Of a stretch of DNA of 64,000 bases, positions 18,708 to 30,300 are shown piece after piece. The notes below the pieces were generated by a model, which saw nothing but the letters and a program-made list of their open reading frames with translations, was not told the DNA's origin and did not search any database. The stretch spans positions 1 through 64,000 of the forward strand of contig NZ_LIQZ01000111.1 in the NCBI RefSeq assembly GCF_001418655.1, written 5' to 3'. Each line of letters starts with the position of its first letter. The stretch's first letter is position 1. A program made the position numbers and the translations under genes. The DNA is from Streptomyces phaeochromogenes (GTDB lineage Bacteria; Actinomycetota; Actinomycetes; Streptomycetales; Streptomycetaceae).

Positions 18708-19973
18708 ATGTCGGCACTGAGCAACAGCAACTGGGACCGTCGATCCGTACTGCGAGCCGCGGCGGGACTCGCCGCGCTGGGCCCGCTGGCCGCCTGTGGC
18801 GGCAACACCGGCCGTGAGGGCGGCGGCAGTTCGGGCAAGGGACTGGTGCAGTACTTCCACGCGTACGGGGAGGCCGGGACGCAGGAGGCCATCAAGCGGT
18901 ACGCGAAGGCCTACGACGAGGCCCGTGTGACCACCCAGTGGATCACCGGCACCAACTTCGAGAGCAAGCTGTTCTCTTCGCTGCTCACCGACAACGCACC
19001 GGACGTCTTCGAGTTCCACCCTCAGCTGCAGCTGATCAAGAGCGGTCAGGTGGCGCCGCTGGACGACATCATCGCCCCGGTCAAGGACGACTTCAATCCG
19101 GCCGACATCAAGTCCCACACGGTCGACGGCAAGGTCTACGGCGTCCGGATGATCGACGACCCGCAGTTCTTCTTCTACCGCAAGTCGATGCTGGAGAAGG
19201 CCGGCGTGGACGTGCCGCAGACCCTCGACGAGCTCGCGGAGGCCGCGGCCAAGCTCACCACCGACAAGGTCAAGGGCCTGTTCATCGGCAACAGCATGGT
19301 GTCGACCAACTACGCCCTGGTCTGGGCGGCCGGAGCCGACCAGCTCAACGACAAGAACGAGATCGCCTACCACACCGACGAGGTGGTCGAGGCGCTGAAG
19401 GTCTACCGCAAGATGTTCACCAGCGGCCACCTGCTGCTCGACGCCCCCGCCGACTACTGGGACCCCTCGGCCCTGGTGCAGGGCCTCACGGCGATCCAGT
19501 GGTGCGGGATGTGGGCCATGCCCGTGATGCAGAAGGCCCTCGGCGACGACCTCGGGATATTCCCGTTCCCCTCGGCCGCCTCCGGTGCCAAGCCCGCGGT
19601 CTACAACGGCGGTTGGTCCATGTTCGTCAACGCCAAGGGCAAGAACGTCGACCTGGCCAAGGAGTACGTGAAGTGGCTCTGGATCGACGAGAAGAAGTAC
19701 CAGGAGGACTGGGCGCTCAGCTACGGCTTCCACATCCCGCCGCGTACTTCGATCGCCGAGTCCGCGACCAAGCTCAAGTCCGGCCTGCCCGCTGAGGGCG
19801 TGAAGCTCTTCACCGACTACGGGCGCTTCGACAACATCTCCTGGACCCAGGCGATGATCACCGCCTTCGAGGAAGTGATCGCCAACTCGGTCCGCAAGGG
19901 CACGAATCCGGAGAAGGCTCTCGACGCCGCGGACACGAAGGTCAACCGCGAGCTCAAGAAGCTCTTCGGATAG
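18708..19973 (+). CDS. Extracellular sugar-binding lipoprotein of second ABC importer
   Basis: 421 residues, ATG preceded by a weak AAGGA site. The N-terminus combines a twin Arg (DRRSVLRAAAGLAALG) with a lipobox (PLAAC, Cys30), so it is likely a Tat-exported lipoprotein. The mature part has CUT1 binding-protein features (TQWITGTNFESKLFSSLLTD, DDPQFFFYRKSMLEKAGVD, GGWSMFVNAKGKN). First gene of the operon with two permeases and a beta-galactosidase, so beta-galactosides or arabinogalactan oligosaccharides are the likely ligands. Confidence 0.93.
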   Translation: MSALSNSNWDRRSVLRAAAGLAALGPLAACGGNTGREGGGSSGKGLVQYFHAYGEAGTQEAIKRYAKAYDEARVTTQWITGTNFESKLFSSLLTDNAPDVFEFHPQLQLIKSGQVAPLDDIIAPVKDDFNPADIKSHTVDGKVYGVRMIDDPQFFFYRKSMLEKAGVDVPQTLDELAEAAAKLTTDKVKGLFIGNSMVSTNYALVWAAGADQLNDKNEIAYHTDEVVEALKVYRKMFTSGHLLLDAPADYWDPSALVQGLTAIQWCGMWAMPVMQKALGDDLGIFPFPSAASGAKPAVYNGGWSMFVNAKGKNVDLAKEYVKWLWIDEKKYQEDWALSYGFHIPPRTSIAESATKLKSGLPAEGVKLFTDYGRFDNISWTQAMITAFEEVIANSVRKGTNPEKALDAADTKVNRELKKLFG

Positions 19974-19993
19974 GCCGACGGACAGGTAGCGAC

Positions 19994-20956
19994 ATGTCGA
20001 CGACCACGACGCGCGACGCCACGCGCCCCGCCCCGGCCAAGGTCTCCAAGGCCAGGCCGCGGCGGGGGCTGCGGGGCAGCACGTTCAACTTCTGGCTCTT
20101 CACCGGCCCGTTCCTCCTCGGCCTGGTGATCTTCGTCTACATCCCCATCGGTTGGAGCGCCTGGCTCAGTTTCTTCGAGGCGCGCTACACCGTCACGCCC
20201 GACAAGTTCGTCGGCTTCGACAACTACAAGCTGATGCTGACGAACGGGGACTTCACCGGTTCGCTCGTCACCTTCACCGTCTTCGCCGCGATCATCGTGC
20301 CGGTCACCTGGGCGCTGTCGCTCGGTCTGGCGCTGATGGTGCACCGGCTGCGTTTCATGAAGGCGTTCTTCCGGTCAGTCTTCTTCCTGCCGACGGCGTG
20401 CAGCTTCGTCGCCGCCTCGCTGATCTGGAAGATGTCCATCTTCAGCGGTGTCCGCTTCGGCATGATGAACACCGTCCTCAGCTGGTTCGGGGTCGAGAAC
20501 ATCGCCTGGCTGGCCAACCCGAACCCGCCCTGGTACTGGCTGGTCATCGTCACCGTACGACTGTGGCTCCAGGCCGGCTTCTACATGATCCTGTTCCTGG
20601 CGGCCCTGCAGAACATCCCGCCGGAGCTGTACGAGGCCGCCGCGATCGACGGTGCCAAGCCGGGCTGGCAGACCTTCCGGTACATCACGCTGCCCCAGCT
20701 TAGGGCCACCTCGACGGCGGTGATCCTGCTGCTGCTCGTGGCCGCGTACCAGGCGTTCGACGAGTTCTTCAACCTGCTGGCGAAGTCGACCTGGGGCCGC
20801 CCGCCCCTCGTCGAGCTGTACTACACGGCCCTCGGCGACGACCAGGACTACGGCGCCGGCAGCGCGGGCGCGGTCATCCTGACCCTGCTGATCTGCACGG
20901 TGACGCTGCTCCAGGGCAGGTTCATGGGCTTCGGCAGGGGGGAGGAGACCAAGTGA
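19994..20956 (+). CDS. Carbohydrate ABC transporter permease, MalF type
   Basis: 320 residues, ATG 20 bp after the binding protein. Six membrane helices begin with FWLFTGPFLLGLVIFVYIPI. The EAA loop is EAAAIDGAKPGWQTFRYITL. It ends in a GTGA overlap with the next permease. It forms the membrane channel of the importer; no ATPase is encoded here. Confidence 0.93.
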   Translation: MSTTTTRDATRPAPAKVSKARPRRGLRGSTFNFWLFTGPFLLGLVIFVYIPIGWSAWLSFFEARYTVTPDKFVGFDNYKLMLTNGDFTGSLVTFTVFAAIIVPVTWALSLGLALMVHRLRFMKAFFRSVFFLPTACSFVAASLIWKMSIFSGVRFGMMNTVLSWFGVENIAWLANPNPPWYWLVIVTVRLWLQAGFYMILFLAALQNIPPELYEAAAIDGAKPGWQTFRYITLPQLRATSTAVILLLLVAAYQAFDEFFNLLAKSTWGRPPLVELYYTALGDDQDYGAGSAGAVILTLLICTVTLLQGRFMGFGRGEETK

Positions 20957-21858
20957 CGACCACCACCGAGGTACGCGAACCGGTAGAGGCGGGCGCCGCG
21001 CGGAAGACGCGTGACCCGCGCAAGAAGCGGAGCCGGAGCGTTTTCAGCAGCGCCGGGCTCTACTTCGCCACCGCCGTCTGCGCGCTGCTCTTCCTCATCC
21101 CCTTCTACCTGATCGTCCGCAACGCCCTGTCCACGGACGCCGAGATCACCGGCGAGAACTGGAAGTGGTTTCCGACCGACATCCAGTGGGGCAACGTCAC
21201 CGAGCTGTTCGACGACCCGACGGTCCCGTTCGCCCAGTCCCTGTGGAACTCGACGGTCGTCGGCGTCCTGCACACCATCGGCACGCTGCTGGTCTGCTCG
21301 CTCGCGGGCTACGGTCTCGCCCGTATCCCCTACAAGCACGCCAACAAGATCTTCTACGCGGTCCTGGTGACCCTGATGGTGCCGGCCGCCGTCACCTTCG
21401 TACCGAGCTTCGTGCTGGTCTCGTCGCTCGGCTGGGTGTCGAGTATGCAAGGTCTCATCGTTCCGGGGCTGTTCAGTGGTTTCACCTGCTTCCTGTTCCG
21501 GCAGTACTTCCTGGGGTTCCCCAAAGAACTGGAGGAGGCGGCGCGCGTGGACGGGCTCGGGTACTGGGGTGCGTACTGGCGCATCGTCGTGCCCAACTCG
21601 CTGAACTTCTTCGCCGCGATCGCGACGATCACCTTCATCAGCGGCTGGAACGCCTTCCTGTGGCCGCTGGTCATCGGCCAGGACCAGGAGGCGTGGACCG
21701 TGCAGGTCGCGCTCTCCTCGTACATGACCAACCAGACCGTCAATTTCCACCTGATCTTCATGGCCACCGCCATCTCGATCCTGCCCCTGGTACTCGTGTT
21801 CCTGTTCCTCCAGCGCTGGCTGGTGCAGGGGGTCGCGCAGACGGGCATCAAGGGCTGA
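20953..21858 (+). CDS. Carbohydrate ABC transporter permease, MalG type
   Basis: 301 residues from a GTG that overlaps the stop of the partner permease. A Lys/Arg-rich cytoplasmic tail (RKTRDPRKKRSRS) precedes about six helices. The EAA loop is EAARVDGLGYWGAYWRIV, and the C-terminus LVQGVAQTGIKG is typical of MalG proteins. Second half of the importer channel, 12 bp before the beta-galactosidase gene. Confidence 0.93.
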   Translation: MTTTTEVREPVEAGAARKTRDPRKKRSRSVFSSAGLYFATAVCALLFLIPFYLIVRNALSTDAEITGENWKWFPTDIQWGNVTELFDDPTVPFAQSLWNSTVVGVLHTIGTLLVCSLAGYGLARIPYKHANKIFYAVLVTLMVPAAVTFVPSFVLVSSLGWVSSMQGLIVPGLFSGFTCFLFRQYFLGFPKELEEAARVDGLGYWGAYWRIVVPNSLNFFAAIATITFISGWNAFLWPLVIGQDQEAWTVQVALSSYMTNQTVNFHLIFMATAISILPLVLVFLFLQRWLVQGVAQTGIKG

Positions 21859-24777
<2,919 letters not shown>

Positions 24778-24792
24778 CACTGTTACCGGTCA

Positions 24793-24826
24793 CATGGCCG
24801 TCCGGCTCCCCAGCCGGACGGCCGTG
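24793..24826 (+). terminator. Hairpin terminator after the beta-galactosidase gene
   Basis: GGCCGTCCGGCT - CCCC - AGCCGGACGGCC forms a perfect 12-bp stem, extendable with one GU pair, 19 bp after the stop. No T-run follows, as is common in Streptomyces. Confidence 0.75.
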
Positions 24827-24861
24827 TTCGTGTGTCTCCCGCTCCCCCGGAGGTTCCCCGC

Positions 24862-25857
24862 GTGATCGGTTCCATCGAGGTCCGTGGCCTGTCCCGGACC
24901 TTCCACACCACCGTGCGCCGCCCCGGTTTCATGGGCGCCGTCAGGTCTCTCGTCAATCCGGAGCGGGTCGCCAAGGACGCCGTATCCGACATCACCTTCG
25001 ACGTCGCCCCCGGCGAACTCCTCGCCCTGCTCGGGCCGAACGGCGCGGGCAAGTCCACCACCATCAAGATGCTCACCGGCATCCTCACCCCCACGTCCGG
25101 CGAGGCACGGGTCGCGGGCGTGGTCCCGTACCAGGAGCGCGAGCGCAACGCGCGCAACATCGGGGCCGTGTTCGGGCAGCGCACCCAGCTGTGGTGGGAC
25201 CTTCCGGTGCGGGAGTCCTTCGCGATCCTGCGCGACATCTACGACGTTCCCGAGGACGAACACCGCACGCGGCTGCGGGAGTTCGACGAGCTGCTCGACC
25301 TGTCCTCCTTCTGGGACACCCGGGTGCGGCACCTCTCGCTCGGCCAGCGCGTGCGCTCCGACCTGGCCGCGGCGCTGCTGCACGATCCGCGGGTGGTGTT
25401 CCTCGACGAACCCACCATCGGCATGGACGTGGTGGTCAAGGAGCAGGTCCGTGAGTTCCTCCGGTACCAGGTGGAGGAGCGCGGGCGGACGGTGCTGCTC
25501 ACCACGCACGACATGACGGAGGTCGAGCGGCTCGCCGAGCGGGTCGTCCTGATCAACCACGGGCGGCTCGTCCTGGACGGCACGCTGGACGAGATCCGGC
25601 GGAAGTTCGGCTCGACCTGGCAGGTGCGAGTCACCCTCGCCGACCCGCACACGCCCGTCGAGGCGCTGCCGGGGATGGTGCTGGTGCGGCGCGAAGGCCC
25701 GCAGGTGGTCTTCGGACCCGACGGGCCCACGGCTCCGGCCATGCACCAGGCGCTGAAGCAGGTCATCGAGCGGTACGAGGTCACCGACATCGCCCTGGAC
25801 GAGGCCGACCTGGAGGACGTGATGCGTGCCGCGTACGTCCAGGCGGGGGGCGAGTGA
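24862..25857 (+). CDS. ABC-2 transporter ATPase
   Basis: 331 residues from the GTG at 24862, 8 nt after CCGGAGG. Walker A is GPNGAGKSTTIKM, the signature is LSLGQRVRSD and Walker B is VVFLDEPTIGMD, with the switch His in TTHDMTEV. The N-terminal segment with FHTTVRRPGFMGAVRSLVNP before the core and the C-terminal about 90 residues fit the NatA-like group that pairs with ABC-2 membrane proteins. It is coupled to the next gene by a GTGA overlap. The likely role is efflux; the substrate is unknown. Confidence 0.92.
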   Translation: MIGSIEVRGLSRTFHTTVRRPGFMGAVRSLVNPERVAKDAVSDITFDVAPGELLALLGPNGAGKSTTIKMLTGILTPTSGEARVAGVVPYQERERNARNIGAVFGQRTQLWWDLPVRESFAILRDIYDVPEDEHRTRLREFDELLDLSSFWDTRVRHLSLGQRVRSDLAAALLHDPRVVFLDEPTIGMDVVVKEQVREFLRYQVEERGRTVLLTTHDMTEVERLAERVVLINHGRLVLDGTLDEIRRKFGSTWQVRVTLADPHTPVEALPGMVLVRREGPQVVFGPDGPTAPAMHQALKQVIERYEVTDIALDEADLEDVMRAAYVQAGGE

Positions 25858-26663
25858 CCATGGCCGTCCTCCAGGGCTGGCGGGCCGCCCGCGTCACCCC
25901 GCTCGGCGAACTCCACACCCCGCCGCGCATGACCGCCGCGCTGCTCCGGCTCACCGTGCAGGTGGTGCTGGTCGCGTCCCTGTGGCACGGGCTGTACTCG
26001 GCCACCGGCACGACGGCCGGTCTGACCGAGGACCAGGCGGTCACGTATGCCGTGCTGGCCGTACTGGCCACCCGAATAAGGGAGTTGGACCAGTACGCGG
26101 GCCGGGACACCGTGCTCCAGCACATGCACTTCGGCACGATCATCTACTGGTACCTGCGCCCGCTCCCGCCCCAGCGCTACTACGCGCTGCGGGCGCTCGG
26201 CGAGCAGCTGTACGGGCTGGTGTGGGTGCTCGCCGGATACGTGATCTGTCTGGCCGCCGGGGTCGTGGACCCGCCCAAGTCGGCTGCCGTGGCAGGGGTG
26301 TTCGCGGTCAGCGCGTTCCTGGGGCAGTGGGTTCTCTACTACGTGATGCTCGCCATCGACCAGCTCTGCTTCTGGACGCTCCGCAACGGCGCGGCGATGC
26401 TGATCCTGATCTTCGCGCAGAACCTGCTGTCCGGGGTGTACGCGCCGCTGTGGTTCTTCCCGGACTGGTTCATCACCATGAGCGGCTTCCTGCCGTTCCA
26501 GGCGACGCTGAGCGTGCCGCTGTCGCTGTACGTCGGCCGCATCGAACTGTCCGACGCGGGCCCGCAGTTGGCCGTACAGGCCGCCTGGGTGGTGGCCCTC
26601 GCCCTGCTCACCCGGCTGCTGTGGCGGCGGGCCGCCCGGCGTGTGATCTCGCAGGGAGGCTGA
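25854..26663 (+). CDS. ABC-2 type transporter permease
   Basis: 269 residues from a GTG overlapping the ATPase stop; an ATG two codons on (MAVLQ) is equally possible. Six hydrophobic segments are seen, for example QLYGLVWVLAGYVICLAAGVV and LLSGVYAPLWFFPDWF-like loops. It matches the ABC-2 family of paired permeases that accompany NatA-like ATPases. One of two permeases that would form a heterodimeric exporter. Confidence 0.88.
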   Translation: MTMAVLQGWRAARVTPLGELHTPPRMTAALLRLTVQVVLVASLWHGLYSATGTTAGLTEDQAVTYAVLAVLATRIRELDQYAGRDTVLQHMHFGTIIYWYLRPLPPQRYYALRALGEQLYGLVWVLAGYVICLAAGVVDPPKSAAVAGVFAVSAFLGQWVLYYVMLAIDQLCFWTLRNGAAMLILIFAQNLLSGVYAPLWFFPDWFITMSGFLPFQATLSVPLSLYVGRIELSDAGPQLAVQAAWVVALALLTRLLWRRAARRVISQGG

Positions 26664-26664
26664 C

Positions 26665-27465
26665 ATGTCGACCAAGGCTCTTCGCGTCGTCTGGCGCATC
26701 ACCCGGCTCAACTTCCGTGCCCAGCTGGAGTATCGCTCCGAGTTCCTGATGATGATCGCGATCGGTGCGGTCTGGCAGGTGTCGGTGATCGTGTTCGCGA
26801 CCGTGCTGCTCACCCGGTTCAGCGGGATGGGCGGCTGGGACAGCTCGGACGTCCTGCTGATCCCGGCCACGCGCATGCTGGCGCACGGGCTGTTCGTGCT
26901 GTTCCTGGGGCGCGTGCACGGTCTGGCGCGGCACATCCAGGAGGGGGTGATCGACACGTATCTGGTCCGCCCGATGCCGGTCTACCGCCAGCTGCAGCTG
27001 TCCTACTTCCCCACGAACGCGATCGGTGACCTGACCGTGGCGGCCGGTCTGATGGCGGGCGCCCTGAGCCGCAGCGACCTGGACTGGACGGCGACGCGGA
27101 TCACGTACCTCGTCGTCTGCGTCCTCGGCGGAATGCTCCTGGAGGCGGCCATGTTCACGGCGGTCGCATGCGCCTCGCTGCGCTTCCCGGCCGCCGACTA
27201 CTGGGGTCGCTGGCTGGAGGAACTGCTGGGCACGTTCGGCAGCTATCCGCTGAACGTGCTGCCCAAGGCGGTGGGCGGCTTCCTCACGTTCGGGCTGCCG
27301 CTGGCGTTCGTCGCGTACTTCCCGGCGGCGGTGCTGACCGGGCACGACACCGCTGTTCCGTACTGGCTGGCGGCCGTGTCACCCCTGCTCGGTGCGGCGG
27401 CCTATCTGGGGTCGCGGCTGTTGTGGAGGTGGAGTCTTCGGCACTACACGGGTGTGAACGGCTGA
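26665..27465 (+). CDS. ABC-2 type transporter permease (second subunit)
   Basis: 266 residues, ATG 1 bp after the previous stop region, with GGGAGG before it. The N-terminal basic segment (VWRITRLNFRAQLEYRSEF) is followed by six membrane segments. Motifs LARHIQEGVIDTYLVRPMP and SYPLNVLPKAVGGFLTFGLP are characteristic of this group. It ends the three-gene exporter operon, which terminates at the long hairpin at 27498. Confidence 0.88.
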   Translation: MSTKALRVVWRITRLNFRAQLEYRSEFLMMIAIGAVWQVSVIVFATVLLTRFSGMGGWDSSDVLLIPATRMLAHGLFVLFLGRVHGLARHIQEGVIDTYLVRPMPVYRQLQLSYFPTNAIGDLTVAAGLMAGALSRSDLDWTATRITYLVVCVLGGMLLEAAMFTAVACASLRFPAADYWGRWLEELLGTFGSYPLNVLPKAVGGFLTFGLPLAFVAYFPAAVLTGHDTAVPYWLAAVSPLLGAAAYLGSRLLWRWSLRHYTGVNG

Positions 27466-27497
27466 CCGACCGCATTCAGCCCCGGTGTCCTGCCGTG

Positions 27498-27572
27498 GGT
27501 GACGCGGCCCCTGGCGGCCCTGGCACAGGCACCCCCGTGACCTGTGCAGAGGGCCGCCAGGGCCGCGTCGCC
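27498..27572. terminator. Long bidirectional hairpin between convergent genes
   Basis: GGTGACGCGGCCC plus CTGGCGGCCCT pairs with AGGGCCGCCAG plus GGCCGCGTCGCC, with one bulge and one mismatch, and an inner CACAGG/CCTGTG stem. It sits between the ABC-2 permease and the convergent I36 gene and can serve both. Confidence 0.7.
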
Positions 27573-27590
27573 CGAGCGTCGGCGATCAGC

Positions 27591-27977
27591 TCAGCACTCG
27601 CCGCCCCACTCCGCGCTGTGCAGGGTGACGGGGCCCAGGAAGATGTCGACGTTGGGGTCGTTCGGGTAGTGCAGGCACCCCTGGAAGTTCCCGCCCGCCT
27701 GGGCGGTGAGGTTGAAGCGGATGTGGTCCGCGCCCGGGAAACGCACGCCGTTGTTGAGGATGTACATCCCGTGTTCCGAGTGCAGGTTGTACAGGTTCCC
27801 CTGCGACATCCACGTCGGCGCGCCCCACGCCACGTCGTTGTTCCAGACGCAGACGTATCCCCTGGGACAGTCCGCCGGAGCGGCCGACGCCGGTGGTGCC
27901 GAGGCCACACCCATGCCCGCCGTCATCAGCAGTGCCGCTACGCCCACGCCGGCCTTCTTGCGGAACCGTGCCTTCAA
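27591..27977 (-). CDS. Secreted small protein, peptidase-inhibitor I36 family
   Basis: 128 residues from a TTG at 27977 with GGAGG 5 nt upstream; a further in-frame TTG at 28058 would put the signal peptide 27 residues in and lies inside the palindrome. The signal peptide is KARFRKKAGVGVAALLMTAG with cleavage near ASAAPA. The mature part (CPRGYVCVWNN, later QGCLHYPND and a C-terminal WGGEC) has the Cys and aromatic pattern of small I36-type inhibitors. Secreted; the target protease is unknown. It is divergent from another small secreted protein across a perfect palindrome. Confidence 0.78.
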   Translation of the reverse strand: MKARFRKKAGVGVAALLMTAGMGVASAPPASAAPADCPRGYVCVWNNDVAWGAPTWMSQGNLYNLHSEHGMYILNNGVRFPGADHIRFNLTAQAGGNFQGCLHYPNDPNVDIFLGPVTLHSAEWGGEC

Positions 27978-28057
27978 AGCTTCCTCCGTCTCAGTAACTG
28001 CCGGGCGGCTGTTGCCGTCCGGCCGCTTCCAAGTGGCCAAGCATTGCTCCTGTTCCA

Positions 28058-28095
28058 AGGCTCTGGTCCCTGACAGATGTCAGGGACCAGAGCCT
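28058..28095. promoter_or_regulatory. Perfect 18-bp-arm palindrome between divergent genes
   Basis: AGGCTCTGGTCCCTGACA - GA - TGTCAGGGACCAGAGCCT, no mismatch. It lies 80 bp from each start codon of two divergent secreted-protein genes, so an operator is likelier than a terminator, although as RNA it would fold into a very stable hairpin. Confidence 0.7.
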
Positions 28096-28175
28096 CCCGG
28101 GTCTGCCTACAGTGCGGGGCGACGAGTACGGAACCAACCCGCAGTCCGACCCGCCACGGCATCGAAAGGAACGTC

Positions 28176-28559
28176 ATGCGCAAGATGACCGCGGCACTCG
28201 CCGCCGCCGGAGCACTCGCCCTCACGATCACCACCGCCCAGAGCGCCGCAGCCGATGGGCACGGCCGCGGCTGGTACGGCGTGTGGGCGGACGGGGTCAA
28301 CGTCCGCGACATCAACGAGGGCAACTGCATCCACTCGCCGAGCACCACCAACTGCCCCAGCGTCATCGGCCAGATCAACTCGTGGGACGAGGTGCTGGTG
28401 TACTGCCAGATCCCGGGCCAGACGGTCGGCGGCAACCCCTACTGGGTCATGGTCGCGCCGCGGGGCTGGGACAAGTACGGGATCATCTCCAGCTACTACG
28501 TCGAGAACAACACCAACTGGATCGACGGCGTGCCCGGCTCGAACGGCTGCGCGATCTAG
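28176..28559 (+). CDS. Secreted small SH3-like domain protein
   Basis: 127 residues, ATG at 28176, 5 nt after AAAGGA. The signal peptide is RKMTAALAAAGALALTITTA with cleavage near SAAADG. The mature part (WADGVNVRD, GQINSWDEVLVYCQIPG, YWVMVAPRGWDKYGIISSYY) has the strand pattern of bacterial SH3 domains, with four Cys that could form disulfides. Such domains often bind cell wall. The exact role is unknown; the divergent partner and palindrome suggest co-control. Confidence 0.75.
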   Translation: MRKMTAALAAAGALALTITTAQSAAADGHGRGWYGVWADGVNVRDINEGNCIHSPSTTNCPSVIGQINSWDEVLVYCQIPGQTVGGNPYWVMVAPRGWDKYGIISSYYVENNTNWIDGVPGSNGCAI

Positions 28560-28588
28560 GGCCTGCCACAGAGACGCTGGTTCCCGGG

Positions 28589-29542
28589 TCACCGCTCCCG
28601 TCGCAGGTCGCGGGCCGTCGTGCCGTACTGGGACTTGAGCGCGCGGGCCAGGTGGCGTGGGTCGTGGAGGCCCCAGCGGGCGGCGACGGCGGCTGTCGTA
28701 CGGCCGTCCTGGGTGGGGTCAAGGAGGTCGCGGCGGATGCGGGCGAGGCGTTCGCCGCGGAGCCAGGCCGCGAAGGGGATGCCGGTGTGGCGGAAGAGGC
28801 GGTGGAGCTGGCGGGCCGAGATGCCGTGGGCCGCCGCGACCGAGTCGACGCACAGGGACGGGTCGGAGAGGTTCGCCAGTACGTAGACGCGGATGCGGTC
28901 GACCAGTTCGGTGGCCGTGTCCATCCGGCCCGGCTCGGTCTCCGTGAAGGCCGCCAGGAGGAGGGACACCAGGGCGTCTCCCGCGTGCGCTTGCGCCGGG
29001 CCCGCCAGTTCGTCGAGGTGGCTGCCGAGGCCCTGGAGGAACGTGGCGAGCACCGCCTGCGCACCGGAGTCGGCGGGCAGGCGACGAGCCGCCCGACCTG
29101 CCACGGTGTCGGCGTGCCGCCCCAGTTCGGCGCGCGAGATGCCGACGGCCATGACGTCACAGTCGTCGGCGACGGCTAATCGGTACGGGCGTGTCATGTC
29201 GAAGACCACGAAGTCGCCGCTGTGCGCACGGGATTGGGTGCCGCCCTGGTCCGCCGCGGCGGGCTCGGGAGACCTGTGCAGGGTGATCTTCAGCAGCTCG
29301 GGGTCGGTCGACGAGATCGCGCGCGCCGACCGCTGGACCAGATGCCCGGAGCCCCGGATCCGGGCCACCGCCGCCCGTCCGACGACCGCCGCGTCGATGT
29401 CGGCCCGGAACGCGCCCGCCTCAACCCCCGTACTGGTCAACGCTCTTGGTGCCGTCACCGCTAGTGGCGCGAGGACCGTGGACGCGGCCGTCTGTAACTC
29501 ACCGACAGTGGCCTGGTGGACGTGTAAGGCGCCACCGCTCAT
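28589..29542 (-). CDS. AraC-family transcriptional regulator
   Basis: 317 residues, ATG start. The N-terminal 180 residues are a cupin-like ligand domain of the AraC-binding type (SGDFVVFDMTRPYRL). The C-terminus has two helix-turn-helix motifs: SVAAAHGISARQLHRLFR and AAVAARWGLHDPRHLARAL, with the final KSQYGTTARDLR typical of the family. No obvious target is adjacent; it is convergent with the SH3-like protein gene. Confidence 0.9.
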   Translation of the reverse strand: MSGGALHVHQATVGELQTAASTVLAPLAVTAPRALTSTGVEAGAFRADIDAAVVGRAAVARIRGSGHLVQRSARAISSTDPELLKITLHRSPEPAAADQGGTQSRAHSGDFVVFDMTRPYRLAVADDCDVMAVGISRAELGRHADTVAGRAARRLPADSGAQAVLATFLQGLGSHLDELAGPAQAHAGDALVSLLLAAFTETEPGRMDTATELVDRIRVYVLANLSDPSLCVDSVAAAHGISARQLHRLFRHTGIPFAAWLRGERLARIRRDLLDPTQDGRTTAAVAARWGLHDPRHLARALKSQYGTTARDLRRER

Positions 29543-29746
29543 CGAACCGCTCCCTGACTTGCCCGGGCATTTATCGGTATATCGATTGGCTCACTTGAGA
29601 GTTACCCGGTTTCCGGGCGCGAATCGGCGACGGGCCGGGCGGGAAGTGGAGACTCGCCACGCCTGCGCTTCCGTACCTTCTTCTTGGGGGAGCGACGTCG
29701 GCTGGGACCCTCACCACAGTTCCAGCCGGCTGCTCCACCACCGGCG

Positions 29747-30187
29747 TCACCGGCACGGCACCCGGACCTCCGCCCACACCACCTTGTACGTCCCGCCCAG
29801 GCACAGGTCCGTGCCCCACTTCTCGGCCAGCGCGGCCACGATCAGCAGCCCGCGCCCGCCCTCGTCCGACGGCTCCTGGGGCACGGGCCGCCGCTCGGTC
29901 CGCCCGTCGGCCACCTCCACGCGTACGAAGTCCTCGTCGTCCCGCAGTACCAGCCGGACGCGGAAGTCGCGGCCCCGCACCCGTCCGTGCCGCACCGCGT
30001 TGGCCGCGAGCTCGGCGACGACCAGGGTCACGGACTCGCTCGCCTCGCTGTCGTAGGCGAACCCCCACACGTCCATCCGGTTCGCGACCAGCCGCCGCGC
30101 CAGCCGGGCCCCTCGCGGCGTGCAGCTGAAGAGCTGCGTGAACGTACGTACGGTGTCGGGTACTTGGACCCGGATGTCTCCTTGCAT
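29747..30187 (-). CDS. Anti-sigma-like ATP-binding regulatory protein
   Basis: 146 residues. A HATPase_c fold of the RsbW/SpoIIAB type: N-box VAELAANAVRHG, and G boxes VEVADGRTERRP and DEGGRGLLIVAALAEKWG. The kinase-type phosphotransfer partner is absent. Divergent from the XRE and DUF397 genes, forming the trio common in Streptomyces development loci. It may act on a sigma or anti-sigma factor; the partner is unknown. Confidence 0.88.
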   Translation of the reverse strand: MQGDIRVQVPDTVRTFTQLFSCTPRGARLARRLVANRMDVWGFAYDSEASESVTLVVAELAANAVRHGRVRGRDFRVRLVLRDDEDFVRVEVADGRTERRPVPQEPSDEGGRGLLIVAALAEKWGTDLCLGGTYKVVWAEVRVPCR

Positions 30188-30300
30188 GGGTCAACGGTCC
30201 CGGCCCGAGGGGCCGTCGACCAGCTCCGCCACTCGTACGCTGCGCGCCGTACGAGTTCACGCTGTGGACAGTACGGGTGACGTTCCGTGACCATGACGGA

